Below are positions 38,481 to 49,949 of a stretch of DNA of 64,000 nucleotides, piece after piece (position 1 is the stretch's first letter; the number at the start of each line of letters is the position of its first letter). The stretch is from Paramecium sonneborni (Eukaryota > Ciliophora > Oligohymenophorea > Peniculida > Parameciidae): positions 207,247 through 271,246 of the forward strand of contig CAJJDN010000056.1 in the NCBI GenBank assembly GCA_905182985.1. Direction: 5' to 3'. A program made the translations under genes and the position numbers. The notes below the pieces were generated by a model. That model was not told the DNA's origin. It made no database searches and saw only the letters and a program-made list of their open reading frames with translations.

Positions 38481-39597
38481 TCACAATCTCCACACTTAAC
38501 ATGTTGAATCTTTACCTACTGTTATAACTGTCTTTCCTTTTGCATCTACTAATAAAGTCATTAATCCATCTTCTTATCCTTCTAAAACCTATTAGCAAAC
38601 TCCATCTATAGTACTATATATAAACTTTTAAAATAATACTATAATCTGGCTGTCTTGTCAGTACTTGCAGTAAGTATTTCATGTTTCTAAGTATAAACTA
38701 CTTTAACTATTTCATCAGTATGCCCAAAAAATCTTTAAGTCATCTTACCAGTAGAAGTCTCATATAGAAATACTGTTGAATCTTATGATCCCGTCAAAAC
38801 TCTGGTACCTGATTAATCAAATGTGAAGGTAGTTAAATCTTAAGTATGTCCAGTCAAAACATGTAAAGGTTTATAAAGATTCTTAAGATCCCAAATTTTA
38901 CATTATTTATTTCCACTTATTGTTCCAAGATACTTTCCAGTTGGATCTATATTCATTTAAAATATCTCTTTTGTCTCATCTTATAATTTTATTATTTGCT
39001 TAAATGTTTTAGTATCATTTACCTATTATATAATATTCCAAGTATCATACTGAAATTTATCCATCAAAGGAAGCAGTGTATACATTAGAATCTTGAAACT
39101 TAACTCCCACTATTGAAATTTTATGATCTTTAATTGTATGTAAAATTTTGAATTTTTCAATATCATATATATTAGAAGTTGAATCCATAGAGCCAGAAGC
39201 CAATTTATTATTGTTGCCAAATGATAAACACATGACTTCAGCATCATGACCTTTAAGAGTTTCAACACAAATGCCCGATTTTGGTCTCCATAATTTTATA
39301 GTTTGATCAAATGAACCTGTTGCCATTAAATCACTACAATATTAAAAATTATATACTCTTTATTTTAATCAATTTCAATACACTAAATTACATTACTATG
39401 TCCTTACATTTCGTTTAGTTTTGCTCCACTTTCAATATTGAATATTTTACATGTTTAATCATAACCTGCAGTAATGATTCTATATTTAATTATAAATTGC
39501 AATACTGTGTTTCAAATTTATTTAGGATACAACAAGACAAGGGCAAAGGATGGGTGATGAATGAATGTTCTAATTAGAATTTTGGTCTTTAATTCAT
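38481..39597 (-). CDS. WD40 protein, DAW1-like paralogue
   Basis: A WD40 propeller of about 335-346 residues with introns at 39480-39505 (26 nt), 39334-39356 (23 nt) and 38614-38639 (26 nt). The start HPLPLSCCILNKFETQ followed by ITAGYDQTCKIF is very like the entry to the DAW1 propeller, but the DAW1-specific N-terminal region is missing. Later blades include ATGSFDQTIKLW, ASGSMDSTSNIYD and LTGSQDSTVFLYE. Near 39050-39083 the frame breaks: either a 34-nt intron removes half of a blade, or one base is extra in a T run. The blade motif TASFDG lies inside the would-be intron, which favours a sequence error. It is probably a scaffold in dynein or IFT traffic. Confidence 0.82.
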
Positions 39598-39987
39598 TAA
39601 TCTCTTAATACAAATAAAAAATATTAAAGATTTCATAATGTTAAAACTAATATTAATTTCTGTTGTTTATAAAACTCTTTTCTTAAGACCTATTAATGAT
39701 TATATTCTGAATGAACACATAAAAACCTTCTATTTAACAATAGGTAATCTAAATTTAATCATAAACTATGAGATAAACGAACTATTGTAACAGATGAATT
39801 TTCAAATATATCAGAATTATGAATTTCTTAAATTTGAGATATTACAAAATTAATATGGTAAAGAATAGAAATTATTAATATTAATAGATTCTCTCAATAT
39901 TGTTAAAAAATATATATAAATATAATAAATAGATTTCACTATCTCATAAAATAAAATTTAAAACAATAATTATTATAACAATTTAAA
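39598..39987. other. Spacer between divergent genes
   Basis: About 390 bp. One plus-strand frame from 39639 stays open through this spacer and on into the J-protein gene in a different frame. It has no motif and I treat it as chance. No element is named. Confidence 0.45.
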
Positions 39988-40983
39988 ATGCTAAAAAAAT
40001 TTTAAACTTTCTCATTTTGCACAACACTCTATTAAAAATTAGGAGTACAACCTAGTGATTCTATTGATACAATTAAGTCTGCCTATATAAAATTGGCTAA
40101 AATATATCATCCTGATGTAAATTTAGAATAAAAAGAATAAGAATTTAAAGAAATTACAAATGCATACAATATTTTAAAAGACCCTGCTAAAAGGAAACTA
40201 TATGATTTATCAATAGATTTCTAATAGAATTCAAGAAGTGAATCTAATTATGGCTCTAATAATGAATCTTATTAAGAAAAGTAATATCATAATAATCCTG
40301 GATGGCAATATAATGGAGAGTAATAAAATTAATGGCATAATAATAATAATTAGAAAAATACTTATCAATAGAGAACTTATTAATATACTTAATAGAAGAG
40401 TAATTCTAATTAAATCTATGGATTATTAGCTTTAGGGGGAATCTCTATAGTTTTTTGGTCAATTTTATCAGATGATGATGATTATTCTGAAAAACCAAGA
40501 ATCACTAAACCTGCAGCTCCTTCAATTAAAATAAGTGAAAACCCAACTTCTTATGCAGAACTTAAATAAATTTATGATTCTATTGAATAAATTGACAGTA
40601 AAAAGATGTAAAGATATTACACTCATTAAGCTGAAGAAGATTAAACTGAATTAAGAAGATAGAATTTGATTTATTAGGGATAAAACTTAAATGATTCTCC
40701 ATTTATCATAGAATAGAGAAGAAAGATGATGAATGAGGAAATGAAATAAAAAAAATTTAAAATTTAAGTTGAATAATATGAAAAAGTTATTAAGGGTGAT
40801 TCTAAGATTCTAAAAAGAAAAGATTAAAATTCTGAGAAAAAAGAGTTAAAGACTAAATAGGGAGATCTAACCTTATAAGGATTTGCAAAACAAAACAAAT
40901 TGGATATAAATAAATCAAGTCCTGTATAATAAAATCAACCTATCAATATAAGTATTGAACATTTAGAATAAGGTTATATGTGA
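39988..40983 (+). CDS. J-domain protein with a membrane segment
   Basis: A single-exon frame of 331 residues. The J domain spans about 14-75, with YHPDVNL carrying the HPD loop that stimulates Hsp70. The N-terminal 13 residues are basic and hydroxylated (MLKKFQTFSFCTT), so a mitochondrial presequence is possible. A Gln/Asn-rich linker follows, then one membrane span near 147-165 (LLALGGISIVFWSIL) and a charged C-terminal half. It looks like a membrane-tethered co-chaperone of mitochondria or ER. The start faces the WD40 gene across 390 bp; the next gene to the right ends 32 bp downstream on the other strand. Confidence 0.88.
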
Positions 40984-41015
40984 TGTTATTTTAATATTTT
41001 AATTTCTTAAAAATA

Positions 41016-41833
41016 TCAAACTTTGATATGGGTTGCTACTGCATTATCTAATTTTTCAAAAAACTCTTAAGAATCATATTATAAATGTTCCTCATTAATT
41101 TCATATTCAAGATAAGCACCCTATTGATAATTAATAAAATATTACTTTCTATTAATAATAATTAACCACTTCAGAATTAACTTAATCAGTTGGAGATTAA
41201 CTTGATTCTAATGCACATTTACTTGGTGTTTAACACTAATAATATTTAATGAATATGTATTTACATTATTTAAATATCCAGGATGTGTTGGTGTAATAAA
41301 TGGTAGACTAGTATTGAAAATTTTACCACAGGATTAACATGATAAATATGATCCTGCAATTTTCTAAGCTAATGATTCTGATAATTTGAATCTAACTGCT
41401 AAATTGATTCCATCTAATAATCTATCAAGACTAAAATTATTTTTATTCTTTTTTCAAATACCGTTCAGCTTCTGCTGTAGTGTTTGGATATCCAAATAAT
41501 AATGCACCATTTGATTATGTTGATTATAATTATACTTATTCTGCTAATCTTGCCACACCATCCTTTTTATATGTTATTATTTTACTTCTCCACTTGATTT
41601 CTATCCATCTATTATTGAATATTAAACAAATTATCTACTATTTTTTAATTTAAATACTTCTCAACTAGATTTCTTATGAATTAGTTTGATTACAAAAATA
41701 CAATTTTTGGATATTAAGGCATTTTTGCTGTATATTTAAATTGATCATAAATCACTGACTAAGTGAAGAATTAATGAAGTTACTGAGCTCTTTATATTGC
41801 CAATCTTGAATTACCAAAGAATTATTGATTCAT
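41016..41833 (-). CDS. Adenylate-kinase-like protein lacking the P-loop
   Basis: A 229-residue protein with five introns: 41638-41657, 41563-41585, 41431-41461, 41236-41264 and 41121-41145 (20-31 nt). The C-terminal half is clear adenylate kinase: ALLFGYPNTTAEAERLD (the GFPR-type motif), then an ATP lid region with a CxxC zinc pair in SCQSCGKIFN and a Cys pair further on, then VNYYQQKGAYLEYE. The N-terminal half has PKIVFL, where the first strand ends, but no GxPGxGKG loop follows, and only about 30 residues stand where the AMP-binding domain should be. So it is probably inactive, or the true N-terminal exons lie elsewhere. In cilia, adenylate-kinase domains often act as structural parts. Confidence 0.78.
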
Positions 41834-42158
41834 TATTAATACTTATAAATAATTATTATCTTTATCCAAAAAAATTTTTATGAAATTATTATATAAAACA
41901 TATATTTCATTATACATGATTGAACATCTATTTCTTTCTATTTCTATTTAATATTAATACAATAAGATTTATATTTTATTAATTCTTAATTTTATAATAT
42001 TAAATTTTTTACTTCAATCACCCTATATTTATAAATCAATTTATTTCTTTTAAGTATAAAAAATAATCTACATAGTTCCATCTTAAATTATTAATACCTG
42101 AACTAATTTTAAATCCTTAAAGTTTAAAAAAAATATTGAACATTAAAGATTTTATTAA

Positions 42159-42414
42159 TCATTAGATTTTATTTAAGCAATACTTTTGTATCTTTTTATA
42201 TATAATCTTAGATGCTCCTATTTTAAATTGTTTCTTTAATTTAATTTTTTTAAATAATTTAAGTTCAAGCTTATCTTTTATCATTTTTATATCTAAAACT
42301 TAATTTGTATTCATTGAAATTGATAAATAAATACAACTCATCATATTTATAGAATTGATAATTAAATTCTTTTATTAATTCAAACAAGACATTAAAATTA
42401 TTATCTAAAAACAT
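42159..42414 (-). CDS. Hypothetical small protein (doubtful)
   Basis: A frame of 76 residues with one possible 25-nt intron (42275-42299). It reads MFLDNNFNVLFELI, then a basic Lys-rich C-terminal half. Its composition looks more like protein than the flanks do, but there is no motif. An identical copy lies at 43236-43491 because the region is duplicated in the assembly. It could be a chance frame. Confidence 0.3.
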
Positions 42415-42812
42415 AGATGATCATTAAAAAAAATTTATCAAACTACAAATATAATTTATTTTTCTTTTATAATTTAAAATAGATTTAAACCCTATAAAGG
42501 AAAATAGTAAGCATTCAATTATAATTATAACAAGTAAAATGAATCAATTATATTTTCCTTGCAATAATATAATAAATTTCACTTAGATAAATAATAATAA
42601 TTAAGAATTCAAATATTTTTATTTCTATTAAAGTATGAGAATCTAAGATTTGAATTTCATTACATTATTGTTAATACAAATAGAAGTAATTTTAGTTACA
42701 GTGATTATATTTTATAAAATTATTCTTGGAGTTTTTTGTCCTTAAATTATTTTTAAGTAAAAAATAATAATAATTAGAAATTTAATTAATTTAAAATATA
42801 ATAAATATGATA

Positions 42813-42988
42813 TCAGAATTCTAAATAGTATTTTAACAAATAATTTGCCGATCCTGGTTAATCTAGTTAAGTTAAATGACCAGCCTAATATACAATAGCA
42901 AATGCAAAATTTTGATATTATTTAATAGTTCCACCTATAGATACTTCTTAAGTTTATTTTTGATAATAAAAATAAGGTTACTTTTTCT
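42813..42988 (-). pseudogene. Duplicated 3' end of serine carboxypeptidase (assembly copy)
   Basis: This is the C-terminal tail of the carboxypeptidase at 43890-45226, copied by the assembly repeat. It contains the catalytic His motif (YQAGHLTQLDQP) and the stop, and is cut at 42988 by the N. It should be deleted when the repeat is merged. Confidence 0.88.
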
Positions 42989-42989
42989 N
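42989..42989. other. Single N at a contig join
   Basis: The second and last N of the window. Like the one at 23702 it sits exactly between two identical copies, so it marks a scaffold join. Confidence 0.9.
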
Positions 42990-43889
42990 TACATGATTGA
43001 ACATCTATTTCTTTCTATTTCTATTTAATATTAATACAATAAGATTTATATTTTATTAATTCTTAATTTTATAATATTAAATTTTTTACTTCAATCACCC
43101 TATATTTATAAATCAATTTATTTCTTTTAAGTATAAAAAATAATCTACATAGTTCCATCTTAAATTATTAATACCTGAACTAATTTTAAATCCTTAAAGT
43201 TTAAAAAAAATATTGAACATTAAAGATTTTATTAATCATTAGATTTTATTTAAGCAATACTTTTGTATCTTTTTATATATAATCTTAGATGCTCCTATTT
43301 TAAATTGTTTCTTTAATTTAATTTTTTTAAATAATTTAAGTTCAAGCTTATCTTTTATCATTTTTATATCTAAAACTTAATTTGTATTCATTGAAATTGA
43401 TAAATAAATACAACTCATCATATTTATAGAATTGATAATTAAATTCTTTTATTAATTCAAACAAGACATTAAAATTATTATCTAAAAACATAGATGATCA
43501 TTAAAAAAAATTTATCAAACTACAAATATAATTTATTTTTCTTTTATAATTTAAAATAGATTTAAACCCTATAAAGGAAAATAGTAAGCATTCAATTATA
43601 ATTATAACAAGTAAAATGAATCAATTATATTTTCCTTGCAATAATATAATAAATTTCACTTAGATAAATAATAATAATTAAGAATTCAAATATTTTTATT
43701 TCTATTAAAGTATGAGAATCTAAGATTTGAATTTCATTACATTATTGTTAATACAAATAGAAGTAATTTTAGTTACAGTGATTATATTTTATAAAATTAT
43801 TCTTGGAGTTTTTTGTCCTTAAATTATTTTTAAGTAAAAAATAATAATAATTAGAAATTTAATTAATTTAAAATATAATAAATATGATA

Positions 43890-45226
43890 TCAGAATTCTA
43901 AATAGTATTTTAACAAATAATTTGCCGATCCTGGTTAATCTAGTTAAGTTAAATGACCAGCCTAATATACAATAGCAAATGCAAAATTTTGATATTATTT
44001 AATAGTTCCACCTATAGATACTTCTTAAGTTTATTTTTGATAATAAAAATAAGGTTACTTTTTCTATAGTTTCCATTATTAAACTATTTCATTTCTAATA
44101 TTATTAATCATAACCTATATACCTGCAGGACTAATGTTATAATCAAATTATCCATTATAGAGCATGACTTTACCTTTTTATAATAATTTTTCTATATCAC
44201 TTAAAAAACTCATATATGTATCAGCATAAAAAGAGGATAATATAGTAAAATTAGATGGATTAAAAGCAATATTTTGAGGAATTCCATATTGTTCCTTATT
44301 TGCAATTAAAAATTATATATAGCTATTATCATTTGGATCATTTGTATGTTTATAAACATTATCAGGATCAAAATATTCTAAGAAATCTAAATCAAAAGTT
44401 ATATCTATTGTGCTAGTAGCAGCTTCATAATACTTTTCTTCCATCATTAGATTTTATTAAATGGCTTCTATATTTCTAATAAAATCAAAACGATATTAAT
44501 CTATTAGACCATATGAAATTAAAGTTGTTGCTTGATTTCGATACTAAGATAAAGCTTCTGTCCAAGAACCGCCTATAAAAACACCTCTATAATTCAAATT
44601 TAGATTTGAGTTAACAATCATATTTGCAATTCTTGGAACAAAATGACCTGCATAACTTATTCCAACAACATGAAAGTTAATCTATTAAAACATTTTATGA
44701 GAATCTAAGAATATTTCAATAAACTATAAAATATAATTTGCTGCTTCTTATGTTGTATTTACTACGTCTTATTTTGTTGAATAACTGAATCCTGCTCCAA
44801 ATGGCATATCAATATATAAAATATGAGCATATTCATTTATTAAGTAATCCTGTAAATTTATTATATGCTATTATACCCATAAAACTAACTTTCCTTTAAC
44901 TACTTTAAATGGACCTGTGTATTTAAATGAATATTTCATAGCTGCAGATCCAGGACCTCCAGGAATCCATAATAAAAAGTTATCATCTTTTTTTACATTT
45001 TATAAAGATTCTACTCCTTACTTTAAAAAAAGATGATAAAATAAATAATTCTCTGATTAAGTAACATCTTCAACTTTTACGTATCCTGTTTCACAATAGA
45101 AATTTACATTTTCATTTAGTTACTTATAAAACACTTTGATTTATAATTATTATTACATGTTTGATCTCTTGATTCTATTTTTTAACACTTAAAGGACCAT
45201 AACATTAATGCAAAGAAATAAATCAT
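43890..45226 (-). CDS. Serine carboxypeptidase paralogue (S10)
   Basis: A 437-residue protein with one clear intron (45134-45156, 23 nt). A further GT...AG stretch at 44850-44876 is in frame and stop-free and may or may not be spliced. It starts with a short hydrophobic signal (MIYFFALMLWSF). The oxyanion loop is GGPGSAA, the nucleophile lies in GISYAGHF (usual GESYGG), the Asp in YNGQFDYN and the His in QAGHLTQLDQP. The triad is complete, but the changed residue before the Ser hints at altered specificity. It is a paralogue of the gene at 29456-30792 and was probably made by a segmental duplication. Confidence 0.91.
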
Positions 45227-45416
45227 GTTAAATTTAACTAATTTAATTATAATTTAAGAAAATCAATATATAAATTATTTTAAACTAACATGAATCAATT
45301 TCATTCCCACACTTATATCATTCAATAATAAGTAAGTCTAATATTCAGTTAAAAATTAATCATAAAAAAACTTTGAAACTTTAAATATTTATAATTATAT
45401 AGTTTTTTCAATAAAA

Positions 45417-47168
45417 ATGAATAAAAACTAAGCAAGCAACTTCATATGTCGATGTTTGAATACAAGACTTGGTAAATTTAAAATGAGAACACAAATTTTA
45501 ATTATAAATGGAATAATTTTGGCCATATTAATTCCTTCCCTCTTATTAGCTTAGACTATAAATATGCAATATGTATAACAAATTCTTCAAGAATGTTTAA
45601 AAAGACATGTAATTTTAGAAATGTCCAAACATTTAACTAGTGCTTCATTATTAATGAATTATCAACTAGATTAAGTTTTTAAAAGAAGTACTTAATGTCT
45701 AAGTTTTTAGCTTAGATTACATTGACGAACCTTAACTAGATTTATTGGCTAGAATTAAGTAATTCAATAAACACAACTCAGTAGTTTTCTCGAACCTGTG
45801 ATTATAATGATACAATAATCCCTGAAGAAAATAAATATTCAATTTTATGTTTTTCAAGATTTGGATTAAATTAAAGTGAATAATCTCCTTACTTAGATAG
45901 TAATACAAACCAATAATTGCAAAGTATAACTAATTTAGTGAGCTCAACAATTTTGAGTTTATTAAGATTAAATGATGAGTTTTTACCAAATTAAATTTAT
46001 TTTGTCTCTTCTATAAATTCGGTATAATATGGTTTTTTATATCCTTAAATCATACGTTATCCTGATTTTATTCTAAAAGAAAGAGAATGGTATAAATCAC
46101 ACTTTAGAAATTTAGAAAAAGATAAAAATAATCACACTTAAATAACTGATCTTTATAGATATTTTGATACACAACCAATATATTCTATGACAATGACTTA
46201 ATCTATGTTAAATTTAAATAAAGAAGTAGATGGAATATTTTGCTCTGATCTTGTTTTCAAAAATAGCTATATTCCTTAATTGAATATCAATATCATGATT
46301 GTCAATACTGAAGGTACATTAGTTTTAACTAATTATAAAAACATTATAGTATCAAACTACTCAAAATTGACAAAATTTGATGATGAATAAATTACAGGAT
46401 TTACTACTGAAGATTGGAATTCTATTCTAAGTTATCATTATAACTAAGAATTTAATTCTACTTGCAATTACGATAATTTATAAATTTTATGTAGATTTAA
46501 TAGCATATATAACAAAGATGTTGCTCTTAAAATAATCAAATTATAGAATATCAACTATTTCCTTATTCTTTTTTATGATCTTTAAATCGAATAAGAAATT
46601 GAATTTAATATCAACCAACTTCTTCATATCCTTAATCAAAATTTCAACAAAATGATATTAATCACTGCTTTATCCTCATTTGGACTTATTCTATTACAAA
46701 TTATTTTAATCTATATTATATTTCTACCAATGTATTAAATAATTAGATAATCATTTTTCTTTCTTAAAAAATAAGAATAATAAAAATTATCTAAGCAATA
46801 AATTTTCCTAAAAGAACTAAATAAATTTTAGGAAATTATGAAATAATAAAGTCATTCTATTGAGAGTTTTTCAAATAACAGTATATATACAATAATATAT
46901 TAAATTAGATAATGCACTTATCAAATTTAAAGTTTAATTTAATACATTATTTGATAGAGTTTTGGCTTAAAGATTAACCATTAATCCTCAATGTCAAATA
47001 CTTTAGCAATTTAAATATCCAAGAAAAAGTGTTCATTTCTCTTTGGACATTTCTAAAACTATTAAAGAAGGAAAAATTTATGATAATTATTATGAATAAT
47101 AGAATAACAACACTCCAAGAAAAGATTACTTAAAAAGAACCTTTAGTTTTAGAGTTGAATCAAATTGA
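45417..47168 (+). CDS. Cache-type membrane receptor
   Basis: A 566-residue protein with introns at 45688-45710 (23 nt) and 46881-46908 (28 nt). A membrane span at about 30-50 (ILIINGIILAILIPSLLLA) and a second near 407-430 (LSSFGLILLQIILIYIIF) enclose a large extracellular part. That part has REWYKSHF and, later, YFDTQPIYSMTMTQ and an EVDGIFCSDL motif, the pattern of double-Cache sensor domains that bind small ligands. The cytosolic tail of about 135 residues is a Gln/Lys-rich coiled coil followed by a basic, Ser-rich end; no kinase or cyclase is attached. It probably signals through a partner. Confidence 0.75.
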
Positions 47169-49949
47169 TCAAAATTTTTAAAATATTGGTATTTTTTATA
47201 AACTTAATTAATTTTTTTAAATCATATTAAAATCCCATCTAAAAGTAATTATAATAATTTTTCTTAGGCTCACATCAATTTCAAATTTAGTTAATCAAAC
47301 AAAATTTATGAAAAAATATTTCGAAGGTATTATTAATAATAAAAAAAACAGTTTTTATCGATTTTAAATAATGTTCCCAAAAACAAAATTCAAAGCTGAT
47401 ATATAATATAATTAAGCATATAAGCATAATTTATGGAATCAGAGTAGATTAGTTTAATTTTAAAAATTTGAGGTTGATACTATATTATAATTAATATTAT
47501 TCCTTTTAGTATGAAATATGAATCAAAAATCAATTTCACATAAAGTTCTAAGACATATTTCCTTTAACTTTTTCAATTTCTTTAATACATACTTTTATTC
47601 TTTTTTATTTAAATTCGTTTATAAGTTTTAGATGTATTCATAATATTTAATGTATAAACGTTTTTCTAATATATTTCTACTATTAATTGTTTCTTTATTA
47701 TGCATTTTGCATTATAGCTCATTGTAACAGTATAGTTTATGTATATATTAAGGAAGGAAACTATTATTTTCTATCAATAAGGTTAAGATTTAATTTGAAG
47801 TAATTTTTGATAAACCTAAAAGGTATTTCAGAGATATTCTTTAAATTTTCAATAATTTTTATTACTCCTGATTGTGCTTGGTCATCAACCCTCCTTAAAA
47901 CTATGAAATTTATGGATTATCATTCATTTTCCATATGTTAATTTTCGTTGAGTAAGTCCTTTTTTATGCTATACCCTAAAGGGTGATAGTATTGCTTTTT
48001 ATTTATTTATGTAATGATTAAAGATATAATAAAGTTTATTTATTATTTTTAATGTTTAAACTTAAATCTTAATATTTTTATACATTTGGAAATATCCAAG
48101 TTAATTTTTCAAATAGAAAATTATCTTTATATTTAAAGTGAAAATAGTCTTTTTTTTAATCGATTCTTATATTTTTATCCTCACAATTTAGTTTTGATAT
48201 TAAATCCATAGATGAAGGTACATTTTATCTTTAAAATAAGATTTTTTTGTTATTTTAGGATTTTAAAAAATCCATTTAAAATTATTCAGATCTAAATTTC
48301 TAACAGATTGTTAAATTTTAATCATTCAATAAAACATCACATTATTAAACTAATTTGAATAAAATTTCTTATATTTTATTTGCTTCATTAAAAAAAATAT
48401 TATCATAACCAAGCTAAGTTACTAAATATTAATGCAAGAATACATAATATTTTAATATTTTATAAAAAATTCTAGGTTTCATATGATTCTTTAAAAAAAA
48501 AAAGGTAAGAGCGTGATTCTTATGGTAAAATTTATAAAGTTTACAAATTGATTTACTCAACAAATATATTTCTATATTAAATTTCAATAATTTCTAAAAA
48601 TAATTTTATGGTTACGTTGGCATAAGCATATCATATATCTATTTAACTCTGTTACCTTTATTGGTAAAATAGATTAAAAATCAATGTATTCTTATTCCAA
48701 GGTAATTATACCCATTTAGGAGGTGTTGTTTTCATTTTTTGAAGATTTTTTTACCAGTGTGGTTTGAGTGATTAAATAATTTTAAGATTCCTACATCTTT
48801 CTTTTTTTTTTATTATTTTTCTATAATTTATATTGATATTTAATTTTAAGTTTTATTTCATTATTTTTCTATAAATTATATTGATATTTAATTTAAGTGT
48901 AAATTTATATCCAAAATTATATTCTTTTTTCAAGTGGAATGATCAGAAATTTAGGAATACAGTATTTTGATTTAATTATTTAATGTAGAAATTTATATTT
49001 AATTGAGTTCCTTATTAAGAATAATTTTGATTTAAATTATTAAAAATTATATGATTCTAACAGATATTTTTTTTATTTTTTTTTATTGAGATCTTTTTGA
49101 AGGTTTAAAGAAATAAAAAAATTAAGAATAAAGCATTTGTTAATATCAAATAAAAAAATAAATATTTGTAAAGGTATTTTAATGTTATTTAACTCTCTTT
49201 AAATTCCAAATATCTCTATTAAAGTAAAATAATTTAATCAAATGCTTCATTTATTATTAAAATCAAAAAGGAATATTTTATGATTGCAACTTTAAAATTT
49301 TAAGAATAATCATAAAAAATTACAAGATTTTTATTTGTTATTTAATCTTACATTAGAATTTGCAATAGATCAATAAAGTTAGTTAAATTAAAATAGTTAA
49401 TTTAGATATAAAAATATAGATTATAAGTTTCTCACAATAAATTATGTGGGATAAAAAACAGAAATAAATTTATTCAGAAAAATCTTAATAATTTATTTAA
49501 ATTTTCAGCTAAATTGATTATAAATTTGAGTATTGATTACAATCATTCATAAAAGCTTTCATATCATAATAATGAATTTGTTGCTAATAAAAATTTTTAA
49601 AGTATGAATAAATATAGATGTTTATAAAGAGAATTGAGATAATCTAGGGAAGTTCTCAAATCAAATAAATTTAAATATAGTCTTTATCATAATAAAATAA
49701 TATTCAAAGATATTATTATATAAAATAATTTAATTTAGGTCTAAAATTTTATTATGAAATAAAGTTTGATTACTTTTAATAGTAAAAATATTTTTTTGAT
49801 TTATTTTCTAACGGAGAAAAAAAATAAAAATTGAGATTTAAAGGATAATCTTTTTTTTAAAGAAGAATAGGAATGTTAAATCTGAAGAAATCTCTTTCTT
49901 TCTTAAAACTTGATTTAGGATTTTCTTTTATTATAATAAATAATTAAAG
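47169..49949. other. 2.8-kb AT-rich stretch without a gene
   Basis: The longest gene-free stretch of the window. It is full of A and T runs and all frames are broken early by TGA, or stay open without protein-like composition. It has an imperfect direct repeat near 48812-48898. No tRNA or other known RNA was seen. Elsewhere genes here lie about 10-900 bp apart, so this length stands out. Confidence 0.5.
48812..48898. repeat. Imperfect 39-bp direct repeat
   Basis: Two copies of about 39-40 bp (48812-48851 and 48860-48898) that both contain TTGATATTTAATTT and differ at two or three positions, with an 8-bp spacer. They lie in the gene-free stretch. It may be slippage in AT-rich DNA. Confidence 0.7.

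Larger units (their letters stand above)
41913..44065. repeat. Exact 1,076-bp direct repeat around one N (assembly duplication)
   Basis: Bases 41913-42988 recur at 42990-44065 with an offset of 1,077. One N at 42989 separates them. The unit holds mostly AT-rich spacer, the doubtful small frame and the 3' end of the serine carboxypeptidase gene. The left flank continues only the first copy and the right flank only the second, so it is an unmerged overlap and not a biological tandem repeat. Confidence 0.92.

Noticed and set aside
39639..40430. Long plus-strand frame that overlaps the J-protein gene in another frame
   Set aside because: The J-protein frame has a clear HPD domain; the overlapping frame has no motif and is best explained by the rarity of TGA.
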